The notes: generated by a model from the letters alone, not told the origin. A stretch of 64,000 nt of DNA from Chalara sp. BL73 (GCA_918026815.1 CAKJVC010000010.1:1366501-1430500); one strand, 5' to 3'; shown: positions 43,805 to 56,403, counted from the stretch's first letter. Program-made: numbers and translations.

Positions 43805-46800
43805 AGAGGAATTTGGGTGCTAGCTATTGTGAATGCGTGGGTCGACTATGCACTATTGGGAGGTGATTTCCAAGGGACGAATAGCCTTAGTTCACAAGTC
43901 GGGGGTTCAGCTGCAAGCTCATTAATTTGGTGGGATCATCCACACTTCAACTGATTTCAAAAGGGCCTCTTAGACGTACTCTGTCTCCCTACTCTGATAA
44001 TATTTGTAATGACGTCAAACTGCGAGAACATTAACTCCGATATTCTCGGCGCTAAATTACGGCCGTACACACTTCTTATCCCCGACAGAACTCTGTAAAA
44101 TTGGATTTAAACCGAAATAGGAAAAGTGTCTCGTAGTCATTAGCGGGAAAAGGTCAGGCAATGGCTATATAGTGCTCCCATCGCTTGAGGTCAACACGGA
44201 GCAGGTGCCAACTGCAAAGACCCAAAGGAAGAATGCATACACGACGAAAGATTTGAATTCATACCTTATTCTTTGGCGCTATTTTCACCCAAAACGAAAT
44301 CGCCCTTTAACCTAACCTAGCGCCGCCCGCCCACCAAGTACCCCCAGCGCTAGCCTTTCGAGGTTAGCGGCGGCCGATGAAGCAGAGCGATTTCATATGC
44401 GGCCAAACAGTAGAAGCCTAGGAATGCTCGGTCAGAATGAAGGGGGTGGCCACAGGCCACATGCTCTGGCTTGCCAACTTAATAGGCCGAACTGACACCA
44501 AGGCCATATTCGGGAACCCTCGATTGACCTTAGTGCCACTCGCCACTCCGATATGATACTGGTAAAGTAGGCTTTCGTCTTCCTGCTACTTCGTATCTAC
44601 CAAAACAGCCGTAGCGAGCCTGGGCACCAGTAAACCCTTGTGAATCCCCCATATCCCCGCGATAGGACCCGTAGCTGGCCTGCTTCGTACAGGGCTGAAA
44701 GTCTCCACTTTTTATGTGTCACGGGGAATGCTAGCAGCCGAGGCTCGCTTAGCATTCCTTATATAGCTGGGTGCGCTTGGCGCGCATTCTAGCTGTAAGG
44801 GACTGAGCATGTATTCTATGACAGTATTATGTCACTTGGCTCACCCGATTGACTATTCTACAGCTCTGATTTACTCCGTGACATTATGTTTATGTGTCCC
44901 TTAAAAATCCTGGAGATAATAGACTTCTAACAAATTATAATCTGGATTTGCGACACTCTTTTCCTTCCCAAATAATACTCATTATAAGGAGCATAGACAT
45001 AAAAAGTAGGATATTTTGGCCAGCGAAGTAGTTCAGCTGGTTACGTCCAATACTGGCACCACACTGCCTTGTCGGTTGAATCCATTTCAAGCCTCTCAAT
45101 TGGTGCAAAGAAAACTCTAATACTGTGTCCTTATCAATCGCCGAGCATATTCTCTTTTGATGTAAGCCTCAGCCGTCTTCTTACAAACTATGTTCACCAC
45201 GTACCGCCGCTATTACCTCCCCACCCTGACATGTTAATATCAGGCAAGGGGCAATTAAACCATGCTCACCGCCTAGTATCAGGTTTGCTTCTTTACCCGC
45301 TCCCGTCTGACAGCTAGCAAAACTTAAACTCTTGAAACTCTACTACCGTCTAAGTTAGGGTTAAGAGATTGTCACATAGGTTAGGGGTTAGCCTAAACCA
45401 GCAGGTAATATCGCATTTTTCTCTGCAGAGAAAAACCAGAGCGACTAACCTGACATACCTGGGTATTGTCTGTTTGCAGGTTCCCTCAGAAAGAACCGAT
45501 GCCTTAGTCATTAATCTAAGTAATGCTTATCTCCGATATGCTCAGGACTTGGGAGTATCTTGCATGCTTCGCCCCGTCATACTCAGACTCTCAATCAGAA
45601 TATTAAAATGACCGTCAAATACACGATTCGTGTAACCCTTCCTATATACGTCAGCCAATCCCCATTCCCTTCTTAGCCAGCTTCTCATCACACCAATATC
45701 CACTATGTATTAGGAGACGTGTTAATGAATGAAATCCAGATTCTCTTCTTGCAAGGCGCTGTCTTTGGCCTTGACCACTACGTTAAAGTACATATGCCTA
45801 TGCTGGCAAAGTCATTCCCTTCTACCCTTTTGTCGTGGGAGGTATTCAGCCTATCTGCAGATGCGCCATACTGCATAGAGGGGCACATTGAATGAACCAG
45901 TGAGGAGGCATTTGATTCCCTACCCCAGAGCGAGGCAGGGAAAAGGGTGTTTGCGGACATCCCAAACTTCAGCAAGGAGCCCCCCATTTTCATGAATTGC
46001 CAACCTCTCGTAAGTGGCCCTTAAACAGAATCCAGAAAGCCAGAAACAAAAATGAAGGTAAGTTTTAGTCCCAAATTAGAATCATGGGATATGCAATATG
46101 GCTAATAGGTAGTAGCCCATCTTGTGTTGCTTTGCAGGAGATTGGATCTGCGATCATTACCAATTCTATTGTCAGACGGCAGTCAGTAAAGAAAGCGGCA
46201 GCAGGTATCAGTAGACTCGTTGTGATCTATCGGCTCATGTTGTGGTGTCTTTGATATGAGGCGCTTCCTTCTTGTAGTTAGCAATCAATCAATCACTCAT
46301 GCTTTTAGCAAAGTCTGATCTTGGACGGCTCCTACTTTGCATTTAGCGGTGCATATCTGCTGCTCAATAAGGATTATTAACAAAAGGTGGAGGAGGGGGA
46401 AAGGGGTGGGAAATAGGATGCTTTTACTAAAATGTGGGTCCTGTCAATTTAAACGTCAATGCCACCACATAACTCAGGTTCATTAAGTCCGAAACACTCC
46501 AATTCCTACTGGCTGCCGGTGACTCTTCTATGTGTTGATTCTTATGCCTATACAATCAAGACGCTCAATTTGACCATACCCAGCTCTACTTATCTTGAAA
46601 GTCGTTTCCAGCACCACCGAATGTGCTCCATAACCGGCTTAGCTCACGGCCATCCCAACTCCGTTCTATTTTGCACCGAGAGGAGCTCAAACGCAACTGG
46701 AAATGGAACAATATGGTACTTCCAGAGACGAGTAAAGATGGGAATCTCATACGTCCGAACAAGCTTATCACTTTGGTTGCGTGAGCTCAACGTTTTATGG

Positions 46801-47042
46801 CGGGCTACACCTTCGGGATTAGCATTGACTTATGGTATTTAAGGAGGGCAACATGAGTTGGTGGATATGTAGAATCGATTTTAAGGTCTAAATAATATAG
46901 CAAAGTAAGTGCTAACGGTAAAGTAAAAAGCTTCTCCTTATTTGAATCGCAAAACCCGTCTAACAGCTCTTTCCCCTCCCCGCTCTCTTTCCGTACCCCC
47001 AACCAAGACCGATGATCAGTGAAAATGTAAGATCCACCACAT
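43805..47042. other. 3.2 kb accessory stretch with possible exon relics
   Basis: No complete gene. At 45902..46009 (+) an open stretch EEAFDSLPQSEAGKRVF, DIPNFSKEPPIF ends in a good donor GTAAGT. At 46139..46210 (+) EIGSAIITNSIVRRQSVKKA follows an acceptor TTGCAG. They may be exons of a lost gene that I cannot name. A decayed tRNA-like segment is listed separately. Confidence 0.35.
45028..45083 (+). other. tRNA-like relic (A box and near-B box)
   Basis: TAGTTCAGCTGG fits the internal A box exactly. About 44 nt on, GGTTGAATCC matches the B box GGTTCGAATCC with one base missing. Stems do not fold into a cloverleaf, so this is a decayed tRNA or tRNA-derived SINE piece rather than a gene. Confidence 0.3.
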
Positions 47043-47804
47043 TTATGGCATGTTGTATCGACAGGTAATGCCCGTACCGCGGCCGTTGGTGAATGCGAGG
47101 AGGTTGTCCTTAAGCGAATCATCGCATGTCAACCCACGGAAGTCGCAGGTATTGCATCGAACATGATCAATTTTGGCAGACGCAGTAAGACTACTTCCGG
47201 CTGTATACAGATCATGATCAGGAGGCCCAGAAATGCGGTGTAGAGTGTAGATGATAGTGTCAGAATTAGAGCATGCATGGTTCCTCGCAAACCAGCCGTT
47301 GTAGCCGTTGTTACGATAAAGATTGACATCTAAAACGTTTTTGAAACTGGTTGTAATAGAAGTAGGATTGGACGCTCCGTTGCTGCCAACAATCCTGAGA
47401 TGTGCCGTAATTGTGACGCGGTCTGTAGTTACCCAGCAATAGGTAATTGAGCAAGAGTTTGAAGGGTTCCCAAAAAAGGCAAAGCAGCCACTCTGGCGTT
47501 CTGCCAATTCACGAGCTTTTACCCCCGCCTCGTTGTCCAGGAAGACGTCTGGATCGCCTTGGATAATAGGGATAAGCTGCGTTCCGTTCCCTCCTGCAAC
47601 AGGGAATTCTCTATATTCGAAAATGTAACCAGGAGGGTGAGTCAGCCCTCTCTTCATCTCCTCGACGTATTCGGCATCATAGCGGTCGATTTGGAGAGCG
47701 CTTCTGCCTGCTATTGAGGGACTCCTAGTAGCGATGGTTACAGCGTTGCTAAGAGCGGCCAAATTGGCCATGAGGTAAAAGATCTTATTGAAATGCATTT
47801 TCAA
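47043..47804 (-). CDS. Secreted Cys-containing protein, 253 residues, unknown family
   Basis: Single exon. The N-terminus MKMHFNKIFYLMANLAALSNAV is a convincing signal peptide, followed by a pro-region-like segment to about residue 103. The mature-looking part starts near CFAFFGNPSNSCSITYCW and has about eight cysteines (including CDFRGLTC and the near-terminal CRYNMP), enough for several disulphides. I recognise no catalytic motif or fold. Size, secretion and cysteines make it an effector-like candidate, but that is inference. It is isolated from other genes, with 3 kb of gene-poor DNA on either side. Confidence 0.65.
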   Translation of the reverse strand: MKMHFNKIFYLMANLAALSNAVTIATRSPSIAGRSALQIDRYDAEYVEEMKRGLTHPPGYIFEYREFPVAGGNGTQLIPIIQGDPDVFLDNEAGVKARELAERQSGCFAFFGNPSNSCSITYCWVTTDRVTITAHLRIVGSNGASNPTSITTSFKNVLDVNLYRNNGYNGWFARNHACSNSDTIIYTLHRISGPPDHDLYTAGSSLTASAKIDHVRCNTCDFRGLTCDDSLKDNLLAFTNGRGTGITCRYNMP

Positions 47805-50800
47805 TTGTGAAAAATATATATTCAGCGTTCGGCGAGCGCCTTGAATAATAGAATATTGTATTGAGTACGAAGATTGTATTTAAGAGAGTGCTGAAGAGAG
47901 TTTGAGGAGGATGCTCAGTTTACAGAAGATCTTAAGGTCCTTTATATACTTCAACCGGGCAAGATAGTGTTCGCACGGCATGGGATATTAGACTAAAGAT
48001 GCGTGCTATAGAAATCGAAATTACTAACTCGTTCTCTTATTTATTCGCCACTGCTAGTGGAAGGTGAGCCTGATACTAGCAATTTGCACCATTTTTCATA
48101 TCAACACGCCTCTGTATAGTGCGCGAATAGAGTATTAAGGTATAATTTCTTAGCCGCTTTAAGTTACGAACTTTTTTCATGTTCTTGGTATAGACAGACC
48201 TGAGTTATCTTGAGGGTATTATTCCCTTGGGAAGATCTAGCCTTAAACGGAAGGCAGAATTTGAATAAACGATGGCTTACTTCCTTCTTACGTGAGTATC
48301 TTGCGTTAAGCTTTCTGCTCCACCCATTTAATATCGACTAGGGCTTGTGCCAAGTTGTCTGATTCGCACAATTGGGATGGCACCGGAGATACTTCCGCCT
48401 TTGAAGGTGTGTTTTTGTGGGACCGAACAGAGTAATGCTTAAGACCCTGTTGAGTCCTATCTGTCTCTTCAGTACGAGTCATCCACGGTGAGTAGTGAAT
48501 CTTTAAGTTTTGGTAAGACGAATTAGTACAAAGCTTGACCTAACTAAAGTTAAAACTTCGTGTATTGGAAGGAACCCTTTATACCGGAATTCTCTCAGTT
48601 TCGAGATCGGAGTGGAGTACAAGGAATTTAAGTGCGTTCCGATTAAAATTCTCTATTGGGGACGTTGTGGCCCTTTTAAAAACTAGTAAATTTTAAGGTT
48701 ACATGCGTCTTCTTCTGCCGAACTAAATTACTGCTTACTGAAATCCTTTCTTGTCGAAACCGTGTAAACTTCCTGATTTCAAGCGATACAAGGAGCAGCA
48801 GCGGTACTATTTTATTATGACGGAACGACTGCGAGCACTTAGAAGATATAAGAGAGAAATGTCAAGGCGTTACTTCTAGTAAAAAAGTATAAGACAATCG
48901 GAGTGTCATGTCTCTGCCTCGTGCAACGCTAAACAGGGTAGCAAGCGACTCAGCTGTATCCTCATCACGTGTATTTCCTCTCAAACGGCATTGGATCGCC
49001 TGCTACCCCTGCTTAACGTGGTACTGCGCAGCTGTCGGGGGATAGTTTAGCACTGTAACCATTTACTGTAGGCCAACTAATACAACTGCATCATATACCC
49101 AAACCTTGTACTTGCTGTTCACTGATACCTTCAACGCTTTGGTTTGTTTAACCTGTAGATGACTTGGGCGTATATACTTTGGAAATAGGCTGCTGGGAAA
49201 CAATATCTTCCCTATTACGCGAATATTTTGCATATCGGAAATACTTAGAAAGGGGGATATACCGGAAGCCTGATTTGGTAGTGTTCCAGTAGACCCGATG
49301 TTACTGTATACCACTAAGCTTTACCTTAAAAATGCTTGGCATCTTAGCTGAATTAAGCTCTACGCTTGAAAAAAGCTTAATCCTCCAGTTAAAGTTAAAC
49401 TTCACATTGGAGCTTAATCTCATTTGCACAGGAATACAAAGACAAAGTTTGAATTATTCGGGTCAAAAAGTGCCCGCATTTAGAAAATCACCTTCAAACG
49501 GTGTTTTAAGCTCCGTAGTATATGCTTAAAAATGTAGGTTAATAGTCTAAATATGTGCTGATGTTCGGCCTCCCAACACTAATACCCTGGTACACCTAGT
49601 ACTCGGTTAAGTCTAGTGGAGTCGATATAGGTTTTGTTGGAGTCGATTTAGGGAGAGTCAAAAGCCACATTGTTGTGGGGACCAGTCATTCTGCAGTGCT
49701 CTCCAAGTCTGTGGATCCGGTGTCCGACGCTTAGACCTTCAAAAACCTAATAGACTTTTAAAATAATGCCTGGCTGAACTTAGGAAAAAAATGGCGGCTG
49801 AGCCCAGAAACCTTGTTTTGCGCAGGGAGTTTTCTTGCTGGTCCATTGAAGGAGGGTTTCTGTCTTAATGATCGTACAGTAGCCAATAAAAGAAAAGCAA
49901 ACATTTCTGCTCCGAAATAAAAGGTACCAATGTCAACCCTGCCGACATGCCTACGGGAACGAATCCACCAGGTTGGTAAGGACTCTCCCACAACAAGGTG
50001 GAAGGTTGCAGGAAAAGTATATTTTCGAGATCAAGGTATATAGAGAGCCAGGAGAAATGGCAGGGATCCTAAGACCGACGGAAATGCTACCTGGCAAATA
50101 GAGATCACTCCAGAGGGCGGGGTATTATGGAGAATTGAGAGGGTATAATTGTTGTGGTATTGCATGATGATGATGATTCTAATTAACGCCTCGGCGTAGA
50201 ATGTCCTAAGTCAAACTACTTGGCCACCAAAACTGAAGATGAGTGCTAAGGGCCTAGCACCCTTAGATTAAGATTCTAGCTACAATGATGGACCTCTGTA
50301 CTTTGCCAAGGCACGTCCAAAAACGAAGCACGAACTAAGGGAAAACCCCGCAGGGAAAACCTTAGAAACACGGTCTTCACTTCAGGCGCCATCCTTTTCG
50401 CGCCGCCCTCTAGACCCCATAGCTTTTTACAGCAGTCTGCATAACCAAAGCGATACCGTGTTTCGACTCTAGAGGGCTCTTTCGAGTAGCCGAGTAGTCG
50501 CAAGCAAACTAATGTTTGAAAGAGGGTTTTGTAATTGCCGTTGTGATAATAAGGTCCTTTATTCCGTGGTTTGTATCGTGTGTGAAAAATCTTCTTCTAA
50601 AAACCTAAACCTACGCACCCAGCCCACAGCTCTGCAGACAATTCTATACAGTGCGCAGGTATCTAGAAATGCTGGAGGTTCGTAGAGGGCACCACATATA
50701 GGTGTTGAGCCATCGCCCTCCGGTATTGCACGAAAAGATGCCTCAAGAGCAAGAGATAGGCACAAGCAGCCTTAAGGCGTGGTTCGCCCCGCTTCGCCCC

Positions 50801-50921
50801 TGTGACCTCCCCGTGATTCACTCCAGGAGCTGTCTGAACAGTAGTAACGATAATAGAATGGTTTGCTATAAATTTAGCTTCTATAACTTTAGCTTCTAGA
50901 CCCAATCTAAAATTCAATAGG
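47805..50921. other. 3.1 kb gene-poor stretch
   Basis: Only short, unrelated frames on both strands (for example 49063..49314 - and 50276..50503 -). No domain, repeat copy or RNA gene recognised. Confidence 0.45.
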
Positions 50922-51078
50922 TCATCTAAGTATTATCCACATGCGTCGCCGTCTGAAAATTTTCTCTTCCATAGTAGCAGCCGCTCCTTCAGGATCTTTA
51001 AGTGCGTGTGGGACCAGATGATCACCAAACAGTTCATCCATCTGCTCCAGTGTTTTATCTTTGGTCTCAAGGTAAATA
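50922..51078 (-). pseudogene. MFS sugar transporter C-terminal fragment
   Basis: Reads LETKDKTLEQMDELFGDHLV, PHALKDPEGAAATMEEK and stops at 50922. It corresponds to the PETKGKTLEE...FG tail of sugar porters; the conserved Pro of PETK is Leu here (CCT to CTT). No transmembrane part precedes it. Compare the intact transporter at 59865-61848. Confidence 0.7.
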
Positions 51079-51711
51079 TTGGTATGTTAGGTCACGTGAG
51101 GGGATTTAGTGGGCCTTGAATCAGTGATGATAGAACATGGAATACAGAGTGATAATCAAGAGCTATTGGTGATGCCCTTCAGCTCTCTATTATTATATCT
51201 AGCATACAGATCTGTAGTAATTTGTGTGTGTGAAAAGTCTTCCGCGCTAGTGTCCTCTGCTTAGCCAGAGACATGTCAGCTACCTGGATCCTCAAATCCT
51301 TACAAATGAAGGAGTGAATGGGGGATTCGGTCACATACCTACCTGTAGCATATAAAAGCACGCACTGTAGTAGTACTAAGAGAATAAACAACTTTTACCA
51401 CATTCTACTTACCAGCAACCATGTATTAAGTACGCGGCGTTGCTACAAGTGGAGTGGTACCTCAAGTAGAGTAGAATTATAGTAGTAGAATTTTTTATTG
51501 GAGTAGAGTAGAATAGGGGTTTACTACTCTACTCTAATCTACTCATTTATCGCACTGGGAAAGTCACAAATGTAAATTCAGAACTTCGGGAGCACACTAG
51601 ACGGAACAAATTTTTGCAACACATATCTAGCCCTGGGCTTCATAACGACTGCCAATAAAGATGGCATCTTCCCCAATAACACTGCCTCTGGTTTTCTCAT
51701 GGAGAATACAA
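51079..51711. other. Intergenic, nothing recognised
   Basis: 3' side of the pectin methylesterase. It contains an AT-rich block rich in TAGTAGAGTAG-like sequence (about 51430-51545), probably degenerate simple repeat. No gene seen. Confidence 0.45.
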
Positions 51712-53114
51712 CTAGTAGCTTCGATCAATCCAACTCGTCCAGTCAGACCCAAATAGGGTACTATAATCATAAGTCAACCTTCAATCTCGGTGTCAGCTAC
51801 TAATAATTCAACAGTGAACACTCACGTTTTGTCCATTGGTGCGCTGATAGAGCTCAAATACTGTCGCTGGCTTGTGCTGGCACCCGCCCCCGTGTTTGCG
51901 TATTCATAATACAACCTGGAATGGCTGTCAGCAGGTGACTTAATCTTCGAGGATCTTAAATTGTGGCTCCATATAGCGAACCGTAGAAACGTATAAAATT
52001 ACTGAAAGGAAACCTACGGAGTAGCGCCAGCTGCCATTTCTGTCCATCCCTTGGGAGCAATAATGGCAGACAGAGCTGAGTTCTGGTAGATTACACGAGC
52101 AAGAACTCGCCATGGGCGGCCGAGATAGACTTTTGCAGTGAGGTCCCCAGAATTGGCGGCGGCAGTGACCTGTAATGTGTTAGATTTAAGCTACGTAACC
52201 GAGTTGGAAGGATTAGAACTGGTATTCTAGGAGAGGAGAGACTTACTGTGCTTGAGTCGATTACATACCATCCGGAATCAGTAGCCACCTCCCTACTGCT
52301 GGCAGTGATTGCGCCACCACCTTTTGAAGCTATAGTGCACTCGCCAAACCAAACACTCGCGCCACCAAAGATGTAGTCTACCGCACCTTCAATATAGCAA
52401 TTGCTATAGTATTGCTTGTTCGAATAAACGTAGAGAGTATCCTGGTAAGAGTAGAATGCACAGCCGTAGTAGCCTTGTTTGTCGCCACGCGCAGAGACGG
52501 CAACGGCCTACGATGAAGAATTAGTTGAATAAACCATTTTCGAAGGGCTAATCTACCTGTGCTCCTTGGCCATAGTTATTCCTAACGTTGACATTGTACA
52601 GCTTGAAATTAGCGCTTGATACTCGGAATGTGGCGCTTGCATCTAAGCTGCCAGCAGTAGCGCTGTTGAGTGAGTGTTGGATGGTAACCACGTTGTTCTT
52701 CCAATTGCCGACACTAAAGAATGTTAGTTTCCAATCAGCTTGGCGAAGAAAAGATGAGAAACAGAAGCTCATGCGGGCATACTCTGTAGTGTAGCCGTAA
52801 ATCGTCAAGGAACCGCCATATTTGATAGTCACTTGCTCCTCATACGTCCCACCATAGATAAAGATGCTGGCACTGACAGTACTTGATCCCAAAGAGTCTA
52901 TGGCAGCTTGAATGGTACTATAAAAAGGAAGTCAGCAGTGCTAATGTCAAGTGACTAAGAAAGTGTACCTATATTCGCCTGTCTGGGTTCCGGACTTCCT
53001 CACAACCTTGGAGCCAGATGGAGGAGAAGTTCTAGCTGTCGCCCTCTCAGTGATAGCAGCACTTTGTACTGACAATGTAAGAAGCGCAAAAGCGAAGAAA
53101 TATTTAAGAAGCAT
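51712..53114 (-). CDS. Pectin methylesterase (CE8), 7 exons, 329 residues
   Basis: Secreted enzyme removing methyl groups from homogalacturonan. Exons: 53114-52969, 52917-52783, 52713-52557, 52507-52247, 52169-52018, 51915-51826, 51760-51712, total 990 nt. Signal peptide MLLKYFFAFALLTLSVQSA. Motifs after splicing: IFIYGGTYEEQV, GDKQGYYGCAFYSYQDTLY with catalytic Asp at about 169, YIEGAVDYIFGGASVWF with nucleophile Asp at about 190, and LGRPW with Arg at 251 and Trp at 253. All are intact and all introns are GT-AG. It lies head to head with the pectate lyase gene, whose substrate it produces. CE8 assignment is firm. Confidence 0.92.
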
Positions 53115-54366
53115 ATTTTCGACTTTCACCCAAAGTATAGTAGTGGCATGTACATTTAACGCTACCAGATACTCCGACAAGGTGAATTATATATGTATGC
53201 TCGTCAACCATGCAGGAGAGAACTAGGGCATTTCTTTGAAGAAAGCCTTCTGAATTTCACTCCTGAGCATTGCAACAATTCTGTAGTACGTAATACACAA
53301 AATTAGTAGCGCATCAATTATCTGCTCCGTAATTTGAAGTTACAGCTGCAAATACTAGCCTCCGTAGGGTAAAGAAATTCCATGTGATACCGAAGATAAG
53401 TCCCGATGTTTGCTCAACATGGATAACATCAAGGAATACTTGCTGTGCGTGGAGATGGTAAGCCTTATTGGAACAATGCCAAAATAAAATTGAACACTTT
53501 TACTTGTCTTTACGAGGCTTTGAAATTTGCCTATTTGCAGTGCCGAATTGTTGGAACTTCTTGTCCTACTCTCGTAAGAACATACCTCTGTCATTTGTGG
53601 GAGAAATTATGTCACTTGTAAACTCCAAGAGGAGACGCTGAGAATGCCTAAATGGCACGAGATATCTCCAATTTAATGTGGAACAGAGTCCAATAGTGCG
53701 TTCCAAGGAGGAATAAATACGGTTCAGCTACCCGGAAACAATTTTCCCCCAACGGCTAAGCTATGACCAAAGAAAGTTGTCCAGTCCCGCAGCGGCTCAC
53801 ATGTGGGGTACAGCTGAATTGGCAAGGATCATATGCGGGGTGCGTCAACACCATCTTTTTGCCAGAATCATTGGCCAAGCAAGACTAAAACGACTAATTC
53901 CCCGTCTTGATACTTCGTGCAGGTTTTACCTGCATGCAAAATTATTGCTTGGCAATGCTGTTTTTCACGAGTTTTTCGCATTCTATAGAATTTTTGGGTT
54001 GAAAACACTGTAATACAATTATTATTCACTTCTTTAGTAAGGCCAATTATTATAGCTTTATAGTACTGTAATACAGCCGGCACAAAGTAACTTTAGTAGA
54101 CGGGAAAGTGCGATCGTGGAGGCTTAGATCACACCATATTTGTAAATTCACGTTGGTCGTTTGAAGGGAATGATCTTATTTGGGGAACATCTTGGCCAAC
54201 ATTGTATCCATGGAAAGCTTTATTCCTGCCACCAAATCAGGGGACTAAAAGTCCAGGAACAGATAATAGCATAATAAGTATTTCGCAAGTTTCGTTTCTT
54301 TCAAGTATTGAGAAACAGGTACTTAAATTCCGTTTGAGCAAATATTCCGAGTTAAATCATTCCACA
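53115..54366. promoter_or_regulatory. Shared upstream region of the divergent pectinase genes
   Basis: 1.25 kb between the start codons of pectin methylesterase (-) and pectate lyase (+), with no gene in it. One GTGGGG at 53803-53808 matches the CreA/carbon-catabolite consensus SYGGRG. A single match is weak evidence. Divergent layout makes co-regulation plausible but not shown. Confidence 0.35.
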
Positions 54367-55422
54367 ATGAAGCTATCATTATACATCATCCCCTTCGCCC
54401 AGCTCGTCCCTGGAATCCTCTCAGCATGTACTGACAAAGCTGATGGATTTGCCTCTCTCAATGGAGGAACGACAGGAGGCACAGGAGGAACCACAGTCAC
54501 AGTAACGAATCAAGCCGACTTGAACACATACGCAACCGCATCAGGAAAATATGTGATTAAAGTGTCTGGAAAGATTACTCTCTCACCAAAGGGGACTGAA
54601 ATCAGAGTTGCTTCTGACAAGACAATTATTGGTATTGGTACTACGGGAGAGATTTCCGAGGGAGGCTTCTTCCTCAATGGAGTCAAAAATGTGATCATCA
54701 GGAATCTCAAAATTGGTGCGTGGACTGACTGACTATCCACTTGGAGTCCAGTTGCTGATTTCGATCCAGGAAATACCTATGTTCCCACAGACTATGACGG
54801 AAAAACACAAGATTGGGATGCTATCCAGATGGACACAGCTTCAAACGTCTGGATTGATCATTGTGAGTGACCCATCACATATCTGTGCCGAAACGGAAAC
54901 TAATCCACATTTACAGGCTTACTGGAGAAAGCGGGTGATGGTCTCATCGACAGCCGAAAGGATACCAACTACTTGACAGTCTCATACACCATCCTCCGCA
55001 ACCACAACAAAGCCTTCGGAATCGGGTGGACTGATAACCTTATCGCACAAGCCACTCTCCATCACAACTATTTCAATAACCTTAATCAACGCAATCCCAG
55101 TGCAGACAATCTGAAATACGCACATCTCTACAACAACTACATTAATAACGTGACTTCATATGGCCACTATGCTCGAGGATCAACTAATATGCGGGTTGAG
55201 AATGTGTATTTCAAGTCAGCTAAGAACCCGTTGACCAAGGATGACGCAGCTGTTTTAAGTGCCAGCGGAAACACCTATGACTCCTGCACAGGGACAATTG
55301 CAGCGAATTCTGGGACGGCTTTCACTCCAAGTAGTTTTTATTCCTATACGCTAGATGCAACAGCAAATGTGCCAAGTATTGTTCAGGCCCAGGCTGGACC
55401 TCGATCAGGCATTTGCACTTAA
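54367..55422 (+). CDS. Pectate lyase, PL1 family, 3 exons, 315 residues
   Basis: Secreted Ca-dependent lyase cleaving demethylated pectin by beta-elimination. Exons: 54367-54715, 54770-54862, 54917-55422. The start MKLSLYIIPFAQLVPGILSA is a signal peptide; the open frame extends further upstream but that part is not protein-like. A Gly/Thr-rich stretch follows, then the parallel beta-helix signatures GTEIRVASDKTIIGIG, VKNVIIRNLKIG, VWIDHC (WIDH at 144-147), GDGLIDSRKDTNYLTVSY and LHHNYFNNLNQRNPSA. No break seen. It pairs naturally with the neighbouring pectin methylesterase. Confidence 0.92.
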
Positions 55423-55580
55423 GCACTTTAGAACTCGGAGCCTTTAACGAAAGTCAAGGGTTACTAAATTTATTTTCTACACTGTCATAAGTATAGGCAA
55501 ATATTCAAGTCGTACGATTTACGAAAAGTATTCCAGTTTTTGGAACTTTATGTTTAGCGCGATTAGTTCGCGTATGTTAC

Positions 55581-55765
55581 TGTCGGAATACCTACTACGT
55601 AGCAAAAGGCGTGGTATCTGTGACCACGCTCTTGCTCGTGCCGTTCTGGTATTCGCTGGTTATTGTTCTAAGCTACGGCCCATTGCCAGGTAAATATAGG
55701 TGATAGATGACCCACAATTCCCGCGATCCGGTGGATCGCGTGAGCGATGTACATGCATTCCAACA
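55581..55765 (+). mobile_element. Solo LTR, family A, copy with covarying hairpin
   Basis: 185 bp from TGTCGGAATACC to GCATTCCAACA, flanked by GTTAC and CTTAC (four of five bases match). Its hairpin arms read GCGTGGT/ACCACGC (55609..55629), where the other full copies have GCGTAGT/ACTACGC. Confidence 0.8.
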
Positions 55766-56042
55766 CTTACAGATAATTCTCCTGTTGTTCTATTAAGTGT
55801 TTGCCGCCAGCAAAGTTTCAAGGAAAGTTGGTCGTCTTCCTCATTCCAGTGCACAACATCTGCTTTCCCCGCAAACGTCAAAACATCTAGCACATCTAGC
55901 CAGTTCAAGGCAATCAAATCACGAGTCCCATGATACTTCTTTGTCCTGAATCCAGATTGACTTGGTCCGGAGCTCTTTTCAAGGGCGCAAGTAGCTTAGC
56001 AACTTTCCTCCCACCAAATTTCGTCAATAACACTAAATAGAC

Positions 56043-56189
56043 AATCCTGCTTCCTCGGCACCAGTTGCTGTTGCACCCACCAAATCTTTAGCCAAACTCA
56101 TTCTCGGCGAGGTCACCGGTGAGATGGTCTCCAAGACCGAGCTCAAGAAGAGCAACAAGTAGCGTGAGACAAAGGCAGCAGCACCATAC
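56043..56189 (+). pseudogene. Fragment of cytosolic lysyl-tRNA synthetase N-terminus
   Basis: The frame reads APTKSLAKLILGEVTGEMVS, KTELKKSNK, then TAG (56160-56162), then RETKAAAPY. The DEVTGEMVSKTELKKRxKQRE pattern is the start of eukaryotic lysyl-tRNA synthetase. The stop sits where homologues have Gln, consistent with CAG to TAG. No catalytic part follows. Short stray copy. Confidence 0.55.
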
Positions 56190-56403
56190 CAAAGAACAAC
56201 GTAGCAGTAAATAAAAATCCCCTATCGGGTAGACTCAACTCTCAATCAGCATCAAGCGCTATTGAAACAGAGGGTGTTCTGTGATACATGGTATTTGAGT
56301 CATATTCCCAAGCGAGATATGGTAATCTAGGATTTGAATCGAAAATGGTAATATTCTAGTCATTTACCCTTCTTCTTATCACACCCTCCAAGTAGGTCGT
56401 ACT

